Notes: a model not told the origin generated them from the sequence alone. A stretch of 29,525 bases of DNA from DASYTH01 sp035762905 (GCF_035762905.1 NZ_DASUCC010000011.1:1-29525), one strand, 5' to 3'; shown: positions 1 through 7,791, numbered from the stretch's first letter. A program made the numbers and translations.

Positions 1-1101
1 CGCACCTCGATCGACGGCCTGGCGTACGTGATCTTCACGTCCGGCTCGACCGGGCAGCCCAAAGGTGTGGAGATGACGCACGCGAGCCTCGCGAACCGGC
101 TCGCGTGGATGCAGGACGAGTACCGGCTCGGTGTGGACGACGTGGTCCTGCACAAGACGCCGTACACCTTCGACGTGTCGGTGTGGGAGCTGCTGTGGGC
201 GTTCGCCGCCGGTGCGCGGCTGGTGGTGGCACCCCCGGAGGCCCACCGCGACCCGCAGGAGCTGGCCGGGCTGATCGAGCGCGAACGGGTCACGACCGTC
301 CACTTCGTACCGTCGATGCTGGCGCTGTTCGTCGCGGAGGACGAGGTGGCGCGGTGCACGTCGCTGCACCGCGTGATCTGCAGCGGCGAGGCCCTGCCAC
401 CGAAGATGGTCAACAAGCTGACCGCCGCGCTGCCGGACGTCGAGGTGCACAACCTGTACGGCCCGACCGAGGCGGCGATCGACGTGACGGCGTGGCCGTG
501 CCGCCGCCCGGAGCCCGCCGACGGGGTGCCGATCGGCCGCCCGATCACGAACGTGGTGGCGTACGTCCTCGACGAGGCCGGGGACCTGGCGCCGCTCGGG
601 GTGCCCGGCGAGCTGGTCCTGGGTGGACACTGCCTGGCCCGCGGGTACGCGTCCCGGCCCGACCTGACGGCGGAACGGTTCCCGCACGTCGAGGTCGCGG
701 GCAGGCGGGAACGCGTGTACCGCACCGGTGACGAGGTGTGGTGGTCACCGGAGGGGCACCTCAACTACGTGGGCCGCATCGACACGCAGGTCAAGATCCG
801 CGGCCAGCGCGTGGAGCTGAGCGAGATCGAGTCGGTGCTGAACCGGCACGCCGCGGTCGCGAACTCGGTGGTGCTGCTGCGCACGGACCTGGGCGCGACC
901 CCGGCACTGGTCGCCTACGTGGTCGGGGAACCGGGTGCGAGCCCGGTGGACGCGGAGCTGCGGGCACATCTCGCCACCCACCTGCCGGACCACATGGTGC
1001 CGCTGCGGTACGTGCCGCTGCCCGAGCTGCCCGCCACCGCGAACGGCAAAGTGGACCGGCGGGCACTGCCCGCGCCCCCGCCGAGGACCCGCCGCCGCTG
1101 A
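1..1101 (+). CDS. NRPS adenylation domain, 3' end of gene (predicted L-serine activating)
   Basis: The frame is open from base 1, so the 5' part of the gene lies outside the window. The protein enters at the A3 core (FTSGSTGQPKGV) and continues through A4 (FDVSVWE), A5 (NLYGPTEAA), A7 (YRTGDEV), A8 (GRIDTQVKIRGQRVEL) and A10 (NGKVDRRAL), whose lysine is the catalytic one. Aligned by memory to GrsA and EntF, the pocket residues read D-V-W-H-I-S-L-I-D-K, very close to known serine codes such as EntF. Adenylation domains activate an amino acid with ATP and pass it to a carrier domain. Here the protein ends 19 residues after A10 begins, with an arginine-rich tail and no carrier or thioesterase domain. 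It is therefore either a stand-alone A protein or the last domain of an incomplete module. The serine call is inference from the code. Confidence 0.93.
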   Translation, partial: RTSIDGLAYVIFTSGSTGQPKGVEMTHASLANRLAWMQDEYRLGVDDVVLHKTPYTFDVSVWELLWAFAAGARLVVAPPEAHRDPQELAGLIERERVTTVHFVPSMLALFVAEDEVARCTSLHRVICSGEALPPKMVNKLTAALPDVEVHNLYGPTEAAIDVTAWPCRRPEPADGVPIGRPITNVVAYVLDEAGDLAPLGVPGELVLGGHCLARGYASRPDLTAERFPHVEVAGRRERVYRTGDEVWWSPEGHLNYVGRIDTQVKIRGQRVELSEIESVLNRHAAVANSVVLLRTDLGATPALVAYVVGEPGASPVDAELRAHLATHLPDHMVPLRYVPLPELPATANGKVDRRALPAPPPRTRRR

Positions 1102-1152
1102 ACCATCTGCGCTGAACCGTCTGTGCTGAACCGTCTGTGCTGAACCGCTCGC
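1097..1152. repeat. Four tandem copies of a 14-bp unit at the NRPS stop codon
   Basis: The unit GCTGAACCGTCTGT is present at 1097, 1111, 1125 and 1139. Copies two and three are identical, the first differs at two positions and the fourth only in its last bases. The first copy contains the NRPS stop codon. Because 14 is not a multiple of 3, the TGA in each copy falls in a different frame, so the array stops translation in all three forward frames. Function unknown; slipped-strand expansion is the simplest origin. Confidence 0.85.
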
Positions 1153-1202
1153 GGCCTGTCCACGTGTAAAGGGCAGCTGTCGTCGGCGGGGAAGGCGGGG
1201 GG

Positions 1203-2345
1203 ATGGCACACGGCACGATGCCGGACACGGTGCGCGGCACGGTCCTCGACAGGACCGCGCCGCAACCCCGTGTCGCGGCGGGTCCCCGTCTCGAGGTGCT
1301 CGACGGCCTGCGGTTCCTCGCCGCGATGGCGGTCCTCGCGTACCACTTCACGACGATGGACCGGATCTGGCAGCGCCCGGCCGTCGACGTGGTCCCCGCG
1401 CAGACGTTCGCGTACGGGTGGCTCGGTGTCTACCTGTTCTTCCTGATCAGCGGCTTCGTGATCTGCATGAGCAGCTGGGATCGCGGGGTGGGGTCGTTCC
1501 TGCTGTCCCGCGCGGTCCGCCTGTACCCCGCGTACTGGCTGTCGGTGTTGGTGGTCGCCGCGGGGTTGGCCGTCTTTCCCGGCCTGCCCTGGCGGCCGAC
1601 CACGCTTGACGTCCTGGTCAACCTCACGATGTTCCAGGACGCGGTCGGGGTGCCGCAGCTCGCCGACGTGTACTGGTCCCTGTGGGCGGAGCTGCGGTTC
1701 TACCTGCTGTTCTCGCTGCTGGTGTGGTGGGGGCTGAGCTACCGCCGGGTGGTCGCCTGTTGCGCGCTGTGGCTGGGCGCGGCGGCGGTGGCGCAGGCTT
1801 TTCTCCCCGTGGGCGGCGCAGTGCACGGCGCCGTCCAGCTTGTCCTGATGACCGACTACGCGCCGCTGTTCACCGCGGGCATCGGGTGCTATCTGATGTT
1901 CCGGTTCGGGCCCACGGTCGCGTCGTGGGCGATCGTGGCCGTCTCCTTCGTGCTGGCGCTGCCGGCGGTCATCCATCGAAACCAGCTCGAGTCCAAGGCA
2001 GGCGAGATCATCCCGAACGGCCCGGTGATCGTGCTGCTGGCGGTGTGGTTCTTGCTGATCGTCGCGGTTGGGCTCGGCTGGCTCAGCTGGGTGCGGGGCC
2101 GCTGGCTGGTCGTCGGCGGCGCGCTGACCTACCCGCTGTACCTGCTGCACCTCGACCTCGGCGGCGCGCTGCTCTACCTGTTTCAGTGGCATGTGCCGCC
2201 GCCGCTGCTCGTACCCGTGGTCGCCGGCTTGATGATCCTGATCGCCTGGCTGGTGCACCGCTACGTGGAGCGACCGCTGGCGCCGCAGCTGAAACACGCG
2301 TTGCGCTGGATGGGCACCCGCGCACGCGGGCAGGTTACCCGATGA
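1203..2345 (+). CDS. Acyltransferase family 3 membrane protein (OafA/YrhL-like)
   Basis: This 380-aa polytopic membrane protein belongs to the acyltransferase-3 family, which moves acetyl or other acyl groups onto sugars, peptidoglycan, macrolides or lipids at the membrane. The start of the family is clear: LDGLRFLAAMAVLAYHF near residues 30-47, containing the conserved histidine, then GWLGVYLFFLISGFVI, the SRAVRLYPAYW arginine motif, the YWSLWAELRFYLLF segment and a C-terminal VERPLA. About ten hydrophobic segments are visible. The ATG at 1203 follows a G-rich stretch (GGCGGGG) at the usual distance. It lies 101 bp after the NRPS gene in the same direction, so acylation of the peptide or of a sugar on it is possible but not shown. 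Its last 11 bases overlap the convergent DUF4267 gene. Confidence 0.9.
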   Translation: MAHGTMPDTVRGTVLDRTAPQPRVAAGPRLEVLDGLRFLAAMAVLAYHFTTMDRIWQRPAVDVVPAQTFAYGWLGVYLFFLISGFVICMSSWDRGVGSFLLSRAVRLYPAYWLSVLVVAAGLAVFPGLPWRPTTLDVLVNLTMFQDAVGVPQLADVYWSLWAELRFYLLFSLLVWWGLSYRRVVACCALWLGAAAVAQAFLPVGGAVHGAVQLVLMTDYAPLFTAGIGCYLMFRFGPTVASWAIVAVSFVLALPAVIHRNQLESKAGEIIPNGPVIVLLAVWFLLIVAVGLGWLSWVRGRWLVVGGALTYPLYLLHLDLGGALLYLFQWHVPPPLLVPVVAGLMILIAWLVHRYVERPLAPQLKHALRWMGTRARGQVTR

Positions 2346-2712
2346 GCAGGAGCACGCCGATCGCCAGCACCACTACGGCGGTGGCCCCGTGGATGCCGTA
2401 AGCGATCGCCTTGGGGCCGTTGCTGCGTAACACGATCAGTGCGTCGCCGACGGGTATGCCGGTGGCGGCCAGCATGAGCCAGCCCAGCACCTGGGGTGTC
2501 GCCGCAACCAGCACGATGACGATGAAAACCCCCGAACCTATGTCGCGCACGGCCTTGACGGACAGCCATGCCCGGAAGGCGCGGTCTTCGGTCGGCGTGT
2601 CGGGGATGCCAAAACCGACTGCGGCCTGTGGCGCCCAGAAGGCGCGCGCGCCGATGACGATCATGGCTACGCCGATCAGTCCGGCGAGCACGGTGGCGAC
2701 GTTGGTGAGCAT
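2335..2712 (-). CDS. DUF4267 small membrane protein
   Basis: The 125-aa protein has four hydrophobic segments (roughly residues 5-22, 60-80, 82-95 and 105-124) and the DUF4267 pattern: an N-terminal helix, a soluble stretch with FWAPQAAVGFGIP, then VKAVRDIGSGVFI. Members of this family are small integral membrane proteins with no assigned reaction. The ATG at 2712 is preceded by GGAAGGA. The gene is divergent from a TetR regulator, and the 104-bp gap holds two related palindromes. It is therefore probably the regulator's target, released when an unknown ligand is bound. The 3' end overlaps the acyltransferase gene tail to tail by 11 bp. Confidence 0.82.
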   Translation of the reverse strand: MLTNVATVLAGLIGVAMIVIGARAFWAPQAAVGFGIPDTPTEDRAFRAWLSVKAVRDIGSGVFIVIVLVAATPQVLGWLMLAATGIPVGDALIVLRSNGPKAIAYGIHGATAVVVLAIGVLLLIG

Positions 2713-2741
2713 GGGTTCCTTCCCCCTTGATGACGGTGCCG

Positions 2742-2760
2742 CTGCTAGCGGCGCTAGCAG
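2742..2760. promoter_or_regulatory. Palindromic operator candidate 1 (TetR site)
   Basis: CTGCTAGC-GGC-GCTAGCAG is a perfect inverted repeat with 8-bp arms and a 3-bp spacer. It shares the core CTAGC-N3-GCTAG with the second palindrome at 2794-2808. It lies 30 bp upstream of the DUF4267 start, where a repressor would block that promoter. TetR proteins bind such palindromes as dimers. The link to the adjacent TetR gene is inference from position. Confidence 0.65.
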
Positions 2761-2793
2761 TGATAGCGACGGTACCCGGCCCTTGAAAGGATG

Positions 2794-2808
2794 TCTAGCG
2801 TTGCTAGA
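2794..2808. promoter_or_regulatory. Palindromic operator candidate 2 (TetR site)
   Basis: TCTAGC-GTT-GCTAGA is a perfect inverted repeat with 6-bp arms and the same CTAGC-N3-GCTAG core as the 2742-2760 site, 52 bp away. It ends 8 bp before the TetR start codon, so binding there would also shut off the regulator's own gene. Two copies in one divergent gap fit classic TetR autoregulation. Confidence 0.65.
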
Positions 2809-2816
2809 ATGCCGGC

Positions 2817-3392
2817 ATGTCCGCCATCAGCGAGCGCCGCGAACGTGAACGCGCCCACCGCCATCAGCTGATCATCACCGCCGCGCGCGAACTCGCCGAG
2901 ACCGAAGGCTGGGAGGCAGTGACGACGCGACGGCTGGCTGAGCGCGTCGAGTACAGCCAGCCGGTGCTCTACAGCCACTTCAACGGCAAGGACGCGATCG
3001 TCAGCGCCGTCGCCTTGGCCGGATTCAGCGAACTCGCCACCCAGCTGCGCCGCGCCCGGCAGGCCGCCGGCGAACCCGGACCGGCCCTGCGCGCCGTCTG
3101 CCGCGCCTACCTGCGGTTCGCGACCGAGCGCCCCGCCCTGTACCAGGCCATGTTCATCCTGCCCACCGACTTGACGTTCGCCAGCGCCGAGACACCGCCC
3201 CCGCTGCGGGCTGCTTTCGACGAGTTCGTCAGCTGCTTCCACCCGGACAACGATCAACGCGAACTGTTCGCCGAGGTCACCTGGAGCGCATTGCACGGCA
3301 TGGCCGTCCTGTCAGACAGCGGTCGCATCCCCCCGGACGGACAGGAGCAACGGCTCGACTTCCTGGTCGCCCAGATCGCCGACACCCCATGA
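2817..3392 (+). CDS. TetR/AcrR family regulator with WHG-type C-terminal domain
   Basis: The 191-aa protein has an N-terminal TetR helix-turn-helix at about residues 15-60 (IITAARELAETEGWEAVTT, then RLAERVEYSQPVLYSHFNGKD). Its C-terminal ligand domain carries the WSALHGMAVL segment that defines the WHG (TetR_C_13) subgroup. Family members are dimeric repressors released by a small ligand. The ATG at 2817 lies just after the second palindrome. The gene is divergent from DUF4267, which is its likely target along with itself. The ligand cannot be deduced. The helix-turn-helix looks intact. Confidence 0.92.
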   Translation: MSAISERRERERAHRHQLIITAARELAETEGWEAVTTRRLAERVEYSQPVLYSHFNGKDAIVSAVALAGFSELATQLRRARQAAGEPGPALRAVCRAYLRFATERPALYQAMFILPTDLTFASAETPPPLRAAFDEFVSCFHPDNDQRELFAEVTWSALHGMAVLSDSGRIPPDGQEQRLDFLVAQIADTP

Positions 3393-3508
3393 GGCCTGGT
3401 ACGTCGAAAATTGTGTTCCGTGTGGCGGTACGCGGTGTTGTGATCCGGGTCGATCAGGGGTGTCATCTTGATGGAACCTTGTGCGTGTCAGCGGTCGAGG
3501 AGGATCCG

Positions 3509-3846
3509 ATGAGGGTTACTGGACCCGGGTTCGAGAGACTTGGCCAGTTGTGGTGCCACGGGGATCTGGGCGTTTCCGGACGATGTGAGTCAGCATTGAT
3601 TCCCATTGACGAGCTGCGTCCATCGCATACAGGCGGTCGCGCTTCGTGGTGAGCGGGAGATCGAGGCGGCGGTCAACTGGGGAGAAGGCCCAGTTGCACA
3701 CGCGGATCGGCCGGGACGGGCGGGTTCGGCCGATCGACGGCGGAGATCGGCGCCAGCGCGCCGGCGACCTGATGTCGACGCGGCCGGACGCGTCGCTGCG
3801 CGAGATCGCCGAGGCGGCGGGAATCTCGCTGGGAACCGCGCACGAT
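3509..3846 (+). pseudogene. Decayed StrR/Bbr-like pathway-specific regulator
   Basis: Three pieces of one protein family lie in order but in three different frames. The first starts at an ATG (3509) with a good ribosome site (GAGGAGG) and reaches ALIPIDELRPS, resembling the start of the ParB-like domain of StrR-type activators. The second, around 3615-3665, reads VHRIQAVALRGEREIE, resembling the DGMHRLRAA.LRG segment. The third, about 3685-3846, reads IGRDGRVRPIDGGDRRQRAG, then STRPDASLREIAEAAGISLG, the helix-turn-helix half. The blocks between these pieces are missing and the similarity stops abruptly after GTAHD. StrR-like proteins activate aminoglycoside and glycopeptide clusters, so a remnant next to an NRPS end suggests a former cluster regulator. 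The rest of the 3393-4074 gap shows no gene. Confidence 0.6.
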
Positions 3847-4074
3847 TCGCAACTCAGCTTGACACCACCAACCCGCGGAGCCCGGACCCGCCGCCGGGTG
3901 AACAGTCCCCCGCACCGTGCGTATTCCGTATGAACGGGCGCTGTCCAGTCCAGTGATCATCAACTCCGGAATACATTGGGAAGTGACGCGAAGCAAATGG
4001 TGAGTTGACAGTCGAGTGTGGTCGGCGGCAGGGTGGCGTGTTCCCTGAGGAGCTAATGATCGCGCTGGTGATGT

Positions 4075-5694
4075 ATGAGCTGGTCATATTCTGACCCGGA
4101 TCGTGCTGCGATTTACCGGGTGATCGAGGAACGGCGGGATATTCGGACGGGGTTTCTGCCTGATGCGGTTCCTGATGCGGTGTTGACCCGGGTGCTCGCG
4201 GCCGCTCATCGGGCGCCGAGCGTCGGTATGGCCCAGCCGTGGGACTTTCTGGTGATCCGGTCACCGGCCCGGCGGAGTCGGATACAGGAGGAGATGCGTC
4301 GATGCCGGGCGGCCTATGCGGAGACGCTGCCGGCCAGCCGCGCGGCGGCGTTCAACCGGATTGTGATCGATGCCATCGTGCGAGCTCCGGTTTGCGTGGT
4401 GGTTACCTGTGATCCGACCCGTGGTGGCTGGTACACCCTTGGCACGCCGGACGGGTCGGAGGCACTGGTTCGTTCGGTGTGCTACGCGATCGAGAACCTG
4501 TGGCTGGCGGCTCGGGCAGAAGGTGTCGGGGTCTGCCTGGTCGCCTCCTTCGATGTCGCGGCCTTGAGTCGGGTGCTCGGGCTGCCCTCGCATCTGGAGA
4601 TCATCGCGTGTCTGTCTCTGGGCTACGTGGATCGGTTTCCGGCCGCTCCCGGGCTGGCGCGGGAGCGGTGGGTTCGGGGCCGGCCGCTGGAATGGGTCAT
4701 TCACCACGAGGAGTTCGGTCACCGAGGTCTGCCCGGAGCGCCCACGGCCCGATTGCTCGACGAGACCGTCGCCGGATTCCCGGCCTTGGCCGGCGGCGGA
4801 CCCGTGTCCGACACCGAGCCGGCGACAGCACTCGGGCGGACGGTGTCGCGGCTTTCGGCTCTGACGGGATCACACCCACCGGTGCCGTACGGCGTCCTGG
4901 CGCTGTTCGCCGCGGACACGGACAGATCCAACGGCGCAGCCGAACAGTCTGTCCGGAAGATCCTCGACAGCGGCGGCATGGATGAGCTGATGGCGGCGAC
5001 GGGTGTCGAGGCATGCGTGGTGGACGTGGGACTCCACGGGGAGATTCCACGGATTCCCGGCCTGCTGCCCAGAAGAGGCCCAAACGGTTCCGCACGCCCG
5101 CTCCGGGAGGAACTCGTGCGTGCGGTGGAGACCGGCATCGAACTCGCCCGCGACTACCACGCCACCGGCCATGGCTGGCTGGTGGGCGATGTGCTGACCG
5201 CCGACGACGGTTCGGCGATCGCGATCATCGCGCGGCTGATGAACCGCTCACCCGCCGAGTTCGCCGCTCTGAGCACCGAGGGTGCGCGCTCGGCGGCGAC
5301 CCGGCAGGACAACGCCGGACCGGTCGGGGCTGACCCGCTGGACATCCTCGCCGCATACGCCGGGCTCGCGGTCGCGGCCCTGGCGGGTTTCATCCTGGGT
5401 GCCCGCGCCGTGCGAGCACCGGTCCTGCTGGCCGGGCCCGGCGCGGCCGCCGCAGCGCTGACCGCCGGCCTGCTGGCACCGGACGCCACGGCCTCCTGCT
5501 TCCCCGTCACACCGTTCCCACCCGGTGTCCCCGATCCGTTCCAGCACCTCGGTCTGGACCTGCCCTGGCCCCAATCGCCAGTCGAGATCACCGGGCCCGG
5601 CGCGGCCGCCGGCGCCCTGTCATTCCTGCGCGCGGCGGCCGAGCAGCACTGGCTCGTCCCGCAACTCGCCGCCGCAACAGGAGGTGCGCGGTGA
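4075..5694 (+). CDS. BluB-like flavin-fragmenting domain fused to a CobT-like domain
   Basis: The 539-aa protein joins two normally separate families. Residues 8-215 are BluB-like (nitroreductase fold): YRVIEERRDIR, AAHRAPSVGMAQPWDFLV, ENLWLAARAEGVGV and SLGYVDRF. BluB converts FMNH2 and oxygen to 5,6-dimethylbenzimidazole. Residues about 250-530 resemble CobT, which makes alpha-ribazole phosphate from that base: VEACVVDVGLHGE and DPLDILAAYAGLAVAALAGFILGA are diagnostic. The expected active-site features are changed. The BluB serine (167 in Sinorhizobium) aligns with Ala157 beside Ser158, the CobT GEMGIGNTT motif is VGDVLTADDGS, and the catalytic glutamate region near the C-terminus is ITGPGAAAGA. 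An in-frame TGA at 4069 makes ATG 4075 the earliest start. The gene is coupled by TGATG to the next. Fold assignment is firm; activity is uncertain. Confidence 0.85.
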   Translation: MSWSYSDPDRAAIYRVIEERRDIRTGFLPDAVPDAVLTRVLAAAHRAPSVGMAQPWDFLVIRSPARRSRIQEEMRRCRAAYAETLPASRAAAFNRIVIDAIVRAPVCVVVTCDPTRGGWYTLGTPDGSEALVRSVCYAIENLWLAARAEGVGVCLVASFDVAALSRVLGLPSHLEIIACLSLGYVDRFPAAPGLARERWVRGRPLEWVIHHEEFGHRGLPGAPTARLLDETVAGFPALAGGGPVSDTEPATALGRTVSRLSALTGSHPPVPYGVLALFAADTDRSNGAAEQSVRKILDSGGMDELMAATGVEACVVDVGLHGEIPRIPGLLPRRGPNGSARPLREELVRAVETGIELARDYHATGHGWLVGDVLTADDGSAIAIIARLMNRSPAEFAALSTEGARSAATRQDNAGPVGADPLDILAAYAGLAVAALAGFILGARAVRAPVLLAGPGAAAAALTAGLLAPDATASCFPVTPFPPGVPDPFQHLGLDLPWPQSPVEITGPGAAAGALSFLRAAAEQHWLVPQLAAATGGAR

Positions 5695-6887
5695 TGGGTG
5701 CGTTGATGGTGAACACGCCACCCCAGCGGCACGGCCATGAACGGACGCTGGATTCGATCGACGTGGCTGTGACCGAGTTCGCCGCCGGTCGGCCAATTAT
5801 CGTTGTCGACGACGAGGACCGGGAAAACGAGGGCGACCTCGTCATCGCCGCCTGCCACGCCACCCCCGCCACGGTCGGGCTCATGATCCGCTACGGCAGC
5901 GGCGTAATCTGCGCCCCCATGGTGGCGGCCGACTTGGACCGGCTGCGTATTCCGCCGATGACCATCACCAACGAAGACCCCAAGGCGACCGCCTACACCG
6001 TGTCGGTCGACGCCCACGACGGTTGCACCACAGGCATCTCAGCCGCGGACCGCGCCCGCACCCTGCGCGTCCTGGCCGACCCCACCAGTACCCGGTTCGA
6101 CCTGCACCGCCCGGGCCACGTCTTCCCGCTCCGCGCGGTACCGGGGGGTGTGCTCAGCCGTCCCGGCCACACCGAGGCAGCCGTGGACTTCGCGCGGCTC
6201 GCCGGGCTTCCCCCGGTCGGTGCGATCTGCGAACTGGCCCACGACGACGGCTCCATGATGCGACTTCCGGCGTTGGTTCGGTTCGCCCGACGCCGCAATC
6301 TCGTCATCGTCTCGATCGCCGATCTGATCCGTCACCGACTGCGGCACGAGTCGCACCTGGCGCACACCGGCAACATCCGCCTGCCCACCCGTCACGGCAC
6401 CTTCCGTGCGATCGGCTACTGGTCCACATTGGACAGCGATCGAACTGAGGCCCTTGTCCTGGCGACGGGCGATATCGCGGGCGGCGAGGACATCCTGGTC
6501 TACCCGCACCAGGAATGCGTGACCGGCGACCTGTTCGCCGCCACGTCGTGCACCTGCCGCGAGGTCCTCGACGCCGCACTTTCCCGGATCGCCAACACCG
6601 GCCGTGGAGTCGCGCTGTACCTGCGCCGGCCACAAGAACGCCCTCGCCCACCGCGAACCGTATTCCACCCCAGCCCAGCCTGCGCCAACCGGCGGGACGA
6701 CACGCTCACCCGCATCTACAGCTGCATCCATCACATCCTGACCGACCTCAACATCCGCTCCATCAGGCTCCTCAACACCAGCGCCACCGAATGCGAACTT
6801 CTCCAGGATTTCGGAACAGCGATCACCGTCACCGAACCCCTCGACTTCAACACCATCAATGCCGATCACGAACAAACGCCCGCCTAG
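5694..6887 (+). CDS. ribBA: RibBA-like: intact DHBP synthase with degenerate GTP cyclohydrolase II domain
   Basis: Residues 18-212 form a complete 3,4-dihydroxy-2-butanone 4-phosphate synthase, making the four-carbon riboflavin precursor from ribulose 5-phosphate. VVDDEDRENEGDL, DGCTTGISAADR, RPGHVFPLRA, GHTEAAVD and CELAHDDGS are all present. Residues about 225-397 are GTP cyclohydrolase II-like and keep the zinc ligands (Cys276, Cys287, Cys289, spacing C-x10-C-x-C). The GTP-binding RQEGRGIGL loop is replaced by RRPQERPRPPRTVF, and the segment around the catalytic Asp/Arg is rearranged, so that activity is doubtful. ATG 5694 has a strong AGGAGGTG 8 bases upstream and overlaps the preceding stop. 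A GTG at 5691 is less well placed. Next to the BluB-like gene it probably serves local flavin supply. Confidence 0.88.
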   Translation: MGALMVNTPPQRHGHERTLDSIDVAVTEFAAGRPIIVVDDEDRENEGDLVIAACHATPATVGLMIRYGSGVICAPMVAADLDRLRIPPMTITNEDPKATAYTVSVDAHDGCTTGISAADRARTLRVLADPTSTRFDLHRPGHVFPLRAVPGGVLSRPGHTEAAVDFARLAGLPPVGAICELAHDDGSMMRLPALVRFARRRNLVIVSIADLIRHRLRHESHLAHTGNIRLPTRHGTFRAIGYWSTLDSDRTEALVLATGDIAGGEDILVYPHQECVTGDLFAATSCTCREVLDAALSRIANTGRGVALYLRRPQERPRPPRTVFHPSPACANRRDDTLTRIYSCIHHILTDLNIRSIRLLNTSATECELLQDFGTAITVTEPLDFNTINADHEQTPA

Positions 6888-6934
6888 CGGGGTGTCGGCG
6901 AGCGAGTATTGCCGGCACAACTGCCGAGGTTGTC

Positions 6935-7729
6935 ATGGTTACGCAATCTGACCCACAGCACTGGGCGGAAATCGGCAACTCCTACCTCGACCTGCTCAAG
7001 AAGTGTTTGACCAGGCACACAGGTGAGGAGGTGTTCCTCGCCCCGCCATTGACCCTGCCATATTCGACCGAGCAACTGCGGGTGGGCAAGTTCGCCCACC
7101 AGGACGCGGACACGATGGTCGGCCGTCCCCGCCTGGACAACCTGCAACGCTGCGTGGAGACGGTGCTGGCCGACGGCGTGCCCGGCGACCTGATGGAAAC
7201 CGGTGTGTGGCGCGGCGGTTGCTGCATTCTGATGCGTGCCGTGCTCCGAGTGTGGGGCGACCAGGACCGAATCGTGTGGTTGGCCGACTCCTTCGCGGGG
7301 CTGCCCGCGCCAGACACCGCGCGGTATCCGCAGGACGCGATCTATGGAACTGACGCCGCCAAGCGGTACATTGCCGAGCTGGCGTACCCTCTGGCCATCG
7401 GAATCGACGAGGTACGGTCCCGATTCACGAGGTACGGCCTGCTCGACGATCAGGTGCGTTTCCTAGCCGGCTACTTCGCCGAAACGCTGCCCACGGCACC
7501 GGTTGGCGACCTGGCAGTACTTCGGCTGGACGGCGACATGTACCAATCCACCATGGAGGCGCTGACCTTCCTGTACGGCAAGCTCTCCGCTGGCGGGTTC
7601 TGCGTCATCGACGATTACTACGCGCTGGACAGCTGCCGCAGTGCGGTGACTGATTTCCGCGCCTCGCACGGCGTCACTGATCCGATCGAGCGAATCGACT
7701 GGTCGGGTGTGTTCTGGCGGAAGGGATAG
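6935..7729 (+). CDS. TylF/MycF-family O-methyltransferase
   Basis: The 264-aa protein belongs to the macrocin O-methyltransferase family (TylF, MycF, NovP), SAM- and Mg-dependent enzymes that methylate hydroxyls of deoxysugars on natural products. The SAM site DLMETGVWRGG is present, as are both metal-binding pieces, RLDGDMYQST and CVIDDYYALDSC, so it should be active. The ATG at 6935 has GAGG seven bases upstream. The frame stays open far upstream through the ribBA region, but no similarity extends there. The gene follows ribBA by 47 bp in the same direction and probably shares its transcript. Its partner in the mycinamicin pathway, a MycE-type enzyme, is encoded convergently just downstream. 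The substrate here is unknown. Confidence 0.9.
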   Translation: MVTQSDPQHWAEIGNSYLDLLKKCLTRHTGEEVFLAPPLTLPYSTEQLRVGKFAHQDADTMVGRPRLDNLQRCVETVLADGVPGDLMETGVWRGGCCILMRAVLRVWGDQDRIVWLADSFAGLPAPDTARYPQDAIYGTDAAKRYIAELAYPLAIGIDEVRSRFTRYGLLDDQVRFLAGYFAETLPTAPVGDLAVLRLDGDMYQSTMEALTFLYGKLSAGGFCVIDDYYALDSCRSAVTDFRASHGVTDPIERIDWSGVFWRKG

Positions 7730-7791
7730 CACAGCGTTCGCGTGCGACTATCGTTGACGAGCCCTTGTGCCAGTACGCGGCCTTGGCCCGT

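Noticed and set aside
915..2297. 460-codon minus-strand frame opposite the acyltransferase
   Set aside because: Gln/His/Asp/Arg-rich shadow of a membrane protein gene, without start signal or domain.
3960..4074. Cobalamin or FMN riboswitch ahead of the BluB-CobT operon
   Set aside because: No B12-box or RFN-like conserved blocks were recognisable and the leader is short.
6039..6920. 293-codon minus-strand frame opposite ribBA
   Set aside because: No similarity and low-complexity composition; the plus strand carries intact RibB motifs.
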